Below are positions 57,738 through 64,000 of a DNA stretch of 64,000 bases, piece by piece. Made by a program: the position numbers and the translations under genes. Source of the DNA: Tamarix chinensis (taxonomy: Eukaryota > Streptophyta > Magnoliopsida > Caryophyllales > Tamaricaceae); NCBI GenBank assembly GCA_030549775.1, contig CM060178.1:67136896-67200895 (forward strand), written 5' to 3'. Each line of letters begins with the position of its first letter. Position 1 is the stretch's first letter. The notes beneath the pieces were generated by a model. The model was not told where the DNA came from. It saw nothing but the letters and a program-made list of their open reading frames with translations, and made no database searches.

Positions 57738-59677
57738 ATGGATAGCAAAGGAGGTAGAGGAAATGATTCAAGTTAGGTTACTCCTACTACCGCTAGGTTG
57801 ACAAAGAGGACAATCATTGTTAATGCCAATGTATGAGCTGCGATGGAGTGTGGCATAGATCCCCATACTATAGATACATAACACGTGTCATTTGAGGAGG
57901 AGTATGGTGATCCTAGCGAGGGAGTTTTTGCTAGAACTAGCACATCTACCCACAACCAGGATCTATTATCTCGTCTAAATCAAAAGATGATTGGAGACTG
58001 ACTGGACTTGTTGGTGGGGGTCCACTCATTTCAAATCTTTTCACCAATTTTAAGGGTCATATGGCATACATCATATTGAAAGATGTTGAGGTAATTTATA
58101 TTATTATATATATTGGTTTCTGTATTTTTACCCTATAATTTATTATTCTAATATTCTCTTTGTTGTATGAACCATGTCTTATGCTGAGGGTTCAGTCAAG
58201 GAAAAAAAATTAAGGAGACTACCGGTTGATGATGTTGGTATGGGTTTGCCTAAGAATGCATCAAGACCATGGGCCTAAAACATCTACGTTCGACATACTT
58301 CTACCGGCATAATTTTCCACTCATCTTCACTTTTGTCTAAAGATGGCACCCAGCGACCAATAACTTCCACCTTCCATTTGGTGAGATTACTATTACTCTA
58401 CATGACATGAATTACATTATGGATCTTAATTGGCATGGGTATAAGTGTATTAGCGAGCATTTTCCTACTTATGGCAATGTGGTGGAGTTTTTTGCTGATG
58501 TGTGGGGTGAACTCGAGTTATTTGTTAGGTCAAATTTTATGAAGGGAAGCATAGTCACATTAGATTATATTTTTTTATAAGCTTATGACAAATTTTGTTG
58601 AGGATGATGAGTCTTATGCCTGGGTATATATGTGGCGCCTGCTATTGTGCACACTTTTTGTAGTTAAGTCTAGCAATCGTGCTCCATTATTAGTGCTTAG
58701 ATTATTAGTTGGTTTCAGTAATTTAGATAATTTAGCCCTTAGAGATGGGGCTTTAGCATATTTATACAGACAATTTGGTATAACATTTAGGACCGAGTGC
58801 AAGTAGATAGGTGGCTGCATGACACTATTAGAGTTAATTATGTATTGCTAGTTATTCGTTAAAAAGGTAGTTTAATTGTATTATATACGTGTTATAATTG
58901 TGTATAGGTTTGGATTTACAAATATTTTTTGTACTTTTATCAAATTTATTCTCGTATATATAATCCATCCTACAATACCGCAATAATGAAGTGGGATAAT
59001 TCTCGTCAAACGCTTGCCACTGAGTCCATACATGGCATAATTCAATATAAGAAGCAATTTGATTCTCTAAGGGTCCAATAGGCGGGTGACATACTTTATA
59101 TTAATAGTTTTCAATTGTAGTTATTTGTAATAATTGATATTAATATTGTTTTACGTGCATTTTTAGGTTGAATTCTTACTGTTTAACCAAGATCCAATTA
59201 TGAACATCCCAAAATTGATGTACTAAGGTGGCTTCTGCTTTGTTAATGCTATGGATCCTTAAATACTGGATCAAATTACCTGATAGTTTGGCTACCCCCA
59301 ACTCATTTTAATTCCTCTTATCGTTCCAACACATAGACTCTATTGGAGTGAAATCATTAAGAAGTATAAGGTTGATTGCTCTAGTTGTGTGTTATTTTGG
59401 AATTCTTGGGTACATCACCAACTATAATTTAGCTCCTATTTTCATTATTTGATATATAAGTATGATGCCTCAACTGAATACCTTTCTTGGTATCATCTTC
59501 ACACCTATCCAGTAGTCCATCATGTACTTAGTGGACAAAGGGCCGAGTGATGCCCCATACATCAAGATAGAAGTTCAGACGAATAATGAATTGATGGATG
59601 GATTCTACTACTAGTTCAAATAAGAGAAGATCGATATAATTAATAAGGATGAAGATTTTAATAGGTTGAAGGAGGTG
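57738..59677 (+). pseudogene. Plant mobile domain (PMD/MAIN-like) gene, broken
   Basis: From the ATG at 57738 the frame has early stops. Recognisable blocks follow: GGPLISNLFTNFKGHMAYII (58014-58075); after a likely intron (GT near 58092), FHLPFGEITITLHDMNYIMD (58370-58430), the signature of the PMD/aminotransferase-like domain; AWVYMWRLLLCTLFVVKSSN (58618-58680); AYLYRQFGITFRTECK (about 58755-58805); ILDQIT and FGYPQLILIPLIVPTHRLYW (about 59260-59350); and YDASTEYLSWYHLHTY (about 59460-59510). Stops and shifts break it repeatedly. The last part matches 45787-45933. At 59677 a large LTR cuts it. PMD proteins such as MAIN act in the nucleus in gene silencing and root meristem upkeep, but many copies ride in transposons; this one looks transposon-derived. 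Confidence 0.75.
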
Positions 59678-62600
59678 TGTAATACCTAATATTTTTTAAA
59701 TTTAATTTTAATAAGCTTAATACTTTTATTAGCATAACTTGATGAAAACATTTAATTATTTTAATTTCTATTCATTTTGTGGTTTTATCTATAGTTTTAT
59801 ATTCATATTAGAATTTAATTAATAATTATTGTTGTGGGTCATTCTAGATAAATTCGTTCACAACCATAATTTTATTATATTCATATAATTTTGATTCTCA
59901 TTATGTTCCATTGCGTGTCTTTTTGATATTTTAAATTTATTTTTTTATTATGAATTTATTTTAGAGTTATATTTCGTTAATAAATTAAATTTTTTAAATT
60001 ATAAAATTTTCTTTAAAATACTAAATTTATTTTAATAATTTTTATTCATGGAAAATAGTTCTATCTTTGAATTTATGCATTTTTACAAGGCCTTTAAGAT
60101 CTTCAAAAAGGTTTAAAGTAAAAAAAAAATCATAACTTATTTATGACTTTTTTTAAAAATTAATTTTCTATCATTTTACCATTTTTGGTTTATAGATGAC
60201 CTTTTTCAAAAATTATTTAAATTTATTCCTATTTCATAGAATTTGATTTAAATATTTTCTATATAGTTTTTTAATATTTTTTGAGACCGTATCACATACC
60301 TTTGCAAATAATACAAATCCTTGTACTCATTGGTATTTTCTTCTAAAAGCTTTTTTAAAATATTTGAAATAGCTTTTATGATTTCAAGCCTTTATGAAAT
60401 ATTTTTTGTTAAATGAGTTTTAGAAAAAATCATCAATTAATATTTTTAGATATTTAATATCCTCTTATGCATATGTGTATTAGTAAAAAAAACCGATCGA
60501 TCACTCCCCCCACTTCTTCTTCTTTGTCCCTCTTTTATTTTCTTCTCTCTCTTTCTTCCCTATTCCTTTACACACAATGAGAATCCCAACCTTAACCTTT
60601 TCTCTTTTATCGTTTCTATGGTGTTCTCCTCTACACCATTACCGCTTAAACCTATTGCCACCAGCCACGCCATGCACCACTTGCCCCCATCTTTTTCATT
60701 GACACCAACAAGAAGAAACCACACATACAAAGTAGCCACAACGACACCTACGACACATCCTAATGCGCCACCTTCCAACCACCTCCAGTGCACTTAATGA
60801 CTGATGAACGTTCCTTGAATTTTGGCGGAGCTTCGTTTGTCTTCACCCTTCCTAATTCGATGAATTCATATGGTATAAATTTTCAAAACTCTAACTTTGA
60901 TTTTGTCTGATTTTAGATAAATTAGTCTTAACTGAGTTAAATTAATTGCTTAATTATTTATGTGTTGTTTGAATAAATTGGATAGGTTAATTATGATGTA
61001 TGTGATTGAATGTTGGATTATGGAATTTAGACCTGGTTATGTCTGAATTTCTCAGATTCATATGATTAAGCTATTCTGAACAACTTAATTTTACAATATG
61101 CTTTAAAATGTATCTAATTTTATGTTAGAACTATCAATTTGAGAAATTTATGTGGAATTAGTTTGAATTAGATTTCTAGGTCAAAACACTTGCGTAATGA
61201 AATTTAATTGTATAATTGAGTTATTTTATTCAATTAATGTCACATTATACTTTTAAATGTACTTAATTTCATGTTGGAAATGTTAATTTGGAAAAATGGT
61301 GTGAAATCCATTGAAATTTGATTTTTAGGTTAAAACTCTTGTGGATTTTAAATTAGACTATATAAATGAGTTATTTTACTAAATTAATTATATAATTTTA
61401 CATTAGGATATGTTTAATTTCAATTTCCAACTACTAATTTATATATTTTAGCAAATTTTAACTGGATTTTTTTTAGGCTAAAAAACCCTAATAATACTAA
61501 ATTGGAGTTGTTGTTTGTTGTTTTTGATAAATTGATTATATGGTATATTATAAAATAGGTATAATTGTATTTCTAAACATTTAAGTTAGATAAATTAAAA
61601 AATTTTGGTTGACTTGTATTTTTGGACCTAAACCCTTAACTTTTAAATGAAATTATGAAACTGATCATTTGTATGGTCATTCCTTCTGAAATTAACTTTA
61701 TAGAAATATTTAAAATGACCTTGAATGTGATCTAACACCATCTATTTGAATTAATTGATTTGAATTGTCCAAATTTGTATCTTGGGCTTTAAAACATCAA
61801 TTTTTAAAAATGATTATCTTAAATTGTTTTTTTATAAGATTGTTTTGGTTGAAATTATCTAGATTTATCTAGTTTAATTGTTTTTTTAAACAATCAATTT
61901 GAGGTAATCGAAGTGAAGTGGTTGGTCTGCAGTTTGGGCATAGAGACCCTAATTTTCAGAGATATTTTTATGAAATTGGTTTGCTTGTACTTTTTTTACT
62001 TAGTTGATTACTAGATTTGATATAAGATCATTCAAATTATGTTTTTGTCTTATCAATTTGGATTTGTTAACTGAATTTGGTATGTTTATCTTTTTGGATG
62101 TAAAATCTAATTAACAATTCATTTTTGATAAAATTAATTTATCTTATATAGTCCTTCCTTAGGTTCTTCAAATTCATTCAAAGTGATCTTTATTAGACTT
62201 AATTTGGTTAATAATTAGTTTTGAATATTGATGAAGCTATGCTCTTGAGTCTTAGGTTTGGACATGTTTTTCAAGGCATTTCTTTTGTGCTTTTCCTTGT
62301 TAATTAAATTAGTATACTTGATTTATTGGCCGGTAAGGTAGTTTCCATACTTATTCCTACAATTTCTATCGGTGATAACATTTACCATGGATTCTTGAGT
62401 TAGAAATCTCTCTCCCTCTTTCTTATTTTACTTAGTTAGCTTTAGACTTAGATAAATCTCTACTTACCTTTGTATATGGTGGAATTATGGGATGTATGTC
62501 TTCTTGAAGTTAAAGGTGATGAGCATGCTTTATATGATTTAAGTATGTTAAGTGTATGGCATGTCTTGTATGGTACTTCCATGTATACGCCTTCCATCTC

Positions 62601-62910
62601 AACCTTGAATGTATTTTTTTTTTACCGAAGGAGGGTTTTTGAGTACTTCATCTGCTAGATTTTAAAATCAACTGACATATGCCCTGAATTATTTTACCTT
62701 ATGTTGGATAGATCATTCATCAATATTGGGACCTACTGGATGAGTTGTCCATCATAGTAGCTTTATGAAGGTTGAGATTCCCATTAGAGTGACCTTATTA
62801 TGAGTGATCATCTTGTTAACCTTTCCTTATGATGGGTGAATTGCCCTTCAACTTTGCTTTACGATGGAATTGTCCTTCATCTAATAGTTTTGAAGGCTCG
62901 GTTATCTATC
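59678..62910 (+). repeat. Large gypsy LTR, plus orientation, 3'-truncated
   Basis: It begins TGTAATACCTAATA directly after the PMD fragment, as the 42461-45763 LTR does on the other strand (TGTAATACCCTAAAA). Its middle aligns with 12331-14850 (tatcaatttgagaaat, ctaggtcaaaac). The pyrimidine-rich leader at 60500-60600 corresponds to 45480-44880 of the other LTR. Between about 62730 and 62890, four degenerate repeats of a gatgggtgaattgtcc-type unit occur. The expected GGTGTTACA end is absent; similarity fades at an (AT)n tract near 62915. Confidence 0.55.
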
Positions 62911-63368
62911 AAGAATATATATATATATATATTACAATTACCTTACCATTATTTCGTCAACTTCATCTTCAGTAAAAAAAATAAATATTAGATTTATTAT
63001 CTTCTTTCATACTTATTATACTCAAGGTTGAAACAATAAAAGTGTTGTGTGATTAATTGAGGAGAAAAGAAACAAAAGAGAAAAAAAAAGTGTACCGAGA
63101 AGAATAGTGAATAAATGAAAGGGTTAATTTTGTCAAAAAAAAAATAACTCATTTTGACGGATAAACTCATAAAAAAGAGTGTATAACTAACAACACCCTA
63201 AATTTTATAGTACTTTTAAAAGCTCAGTATAGGCACATTTGAAGTAAAAGCTCTACCGCTAGTTCAGAATCTAACTACACTCCTAACGATAAGAGATAAA
63301 CAAAAATGGATAAATGATTATTTTGTTAAAATGAATCTTCTATTGTAGATGAAAAACAGCAAAATTCC
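62911..63368. other. Intergenic, AT-rich
   Basis: An (AT)n tract lies at 62914-62931, then AT-rich DNA without gene or recognised repeat. Confidence 0.4.
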
Positions 63369-63837
63369 CTAGTAAAAAACTACTAAAGCTCATGTCAACT
63401 CCACTCTTCTTTCTCTTTGACCTCTATTTTTGTTTCCTCGGCTTCGACGACATCATTGGTAGAAGCAACAACTTCATGAACTTTGGTAATGATAGAGGAC
63501 AAGTTCTCACCCAACGGCTACTAGTGCTGCGTGAGAATAATAATAAATAAATAAAATGGGATGCTGGAGGTGGAGAAATGAGAATTTTTAAACATAGAAC
63601 ATGTAATTATTCACATTTTGTGGAAATGGCGCGTATAAGCAAAAAATGGAGATACATTTTCGGTATGGAAATCGACAGAGTTTTCATAAAACATAGATGA
63701 GAACGAGGTTGGCGATATCCTTGCCCTTCACTTATAACAAGACTTAATAATCTCATCATCAACCGAGTCAAGGACTCTCTTTAAATCTTCGGTAGAGGGA
63801 GAGGTGTTGCCAACAAATACGCAACCATTATTTCCAT
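63369..63837 (-). pseudogene. RPP2-like: 60S acidic ribosomal protein P2 pseudogene
   Basis: Read on the minus strand from the ATG at 63837: MEIMVAYLLA corresponds to the P2 start (MKVIAAYLLA), then a short deletion shifts the frame, and GNTSPSTEDLKRVLDSV follows (family: GGNTSPSAEDLKxILxSVG). After another shift, VKGKDIANLV (family VKGKDITELI) is seen at about 63720, and KTLSISIP matches the EKLASVPSG region. An apparent 119-bp intron with GT (63655) and AG (63537) ends follows. The last exon gives an acidic tail, VEAEETKIEVKEKEEWS, and then the remnant DMSFSSF of the invariant DMGFSLFD end. P2 forms the ribosomal stalk with P1 and P0. A retained intron argues against a processed copy. Three or more frame breaks make it non-functional. 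Confidence 0.72.
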
Positions 63838-64000
63838 TGTTTTGCAACTCTTCTATATGTAACATAGGAAGGAGTTTGATGTAAAGTATTGGAGGGATAA
63901 ATTTGGCCATACCTCTATTTTTTTCTTCAATTGTCTGGAAAAGCTCCTTAAGGAGCCGTTAGAACCGCTGACGGTATTTTTTCCGTCAGAATATTGCTAG
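63838..64000. other. Window end with a short hairpin
   Basis: CTGACGG (63968-63974) and CCGTCAG (63983-63989) form a 7-bp perfect stem around a T-rich loop; an aaccgctgacgg string precedes it. Such CCGTCAG repeats occur in the sub-terminal parts of plant CACTA elements, so a further element may begin here and run out of the window. Confidence 0.3.

Overview
This window is nuclear DNA of a flowering plant: strongly AT-rich, with one intron-bearing gene of a plant chloroplast-associated family among remains of plant transposons (Ty1/copia, Ty3/gypsy of Tekay-like and Tat-like type, L1-like LINE, hAT, CACTA, MULE, plant mobile domain fragments, MITEs). The species cannot be told from the sequence. 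I see no bacterial-style operon, CRISPR array, rRNA or convincing tRNA gene. I read one intact protein-coding gene: a TIC32-like short-chain dehydrogenase at 51933-55611 on the plus strand, eight exons, 314 codons, all introns GT-AG.

Layout. 1-3430: AT-rich DNA with a dead hAT transposase (1352-2150) and a CACTA-type terminus (2993). 3431-7540: a copia-like element with two ~305-bp LTRs and a non-coding interior. 8861-9090: a short GC-richer block that may be organelle-derived. 9440-14850: a decayed minus-strand gypsy element with an LTR scrap, followed head-on by a plus-strand LTR fragment of the same family. 15090-21670: two anonymous exon-like gene pieces, one duplicated on either side of an L1-like LINE (16770-20857). 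21754-24977: a probable solo LTR. 26330-27229: a CACTA right end against a truncated LTR. 28500-29031: an unrecognised, less AT-rich candidate exon region, cut by a copia element (29032-33480, minus).

33662-45763 is the most structured retroelement block: a Tat-lineage element with its 3' LTR, PPT, two tandem-repeat arrays, integrase and two RNase H domains. It is fused in frame, at an RNase H/RT junction, to a Tekay-like element with PBS and a 3.3-kb LTR. 45781-49500 holds a plant mobile domain (PMD) tail and a MULE transposase with its SWIM motif. After the dehydrogenase come a foldback MITE, a degenerate telomere-like CCCTAAA tract (57387-57682), a second broken PMD gene (57738-59677) cut by another copy of the large LTR (59678-62910), and a pseudogene of the acidic ribosomal stalk protein P2 (63369-63837, minus).

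How it works together: almost everything but the dehydrogenase is dead. Retroelement and transposase frames carry stops and lost catalytic residues (FIYD and FIHE for FIDD, YVDN for YVDD, altered protease triads, a missing MULE aspartate). The dehydrogenase remains intact despite a MITE in intron 5 and a fresh 179-bp tandem duplication in intron 1. I found no convincing undescribed system. The observations most worth a second look are the in-frame fusion of two gypsy lineages, the 83-bp and 66-bp arrays in the Tat 3' region, the repeated PMD/LTR association, and the two orphan exon-like sequences.
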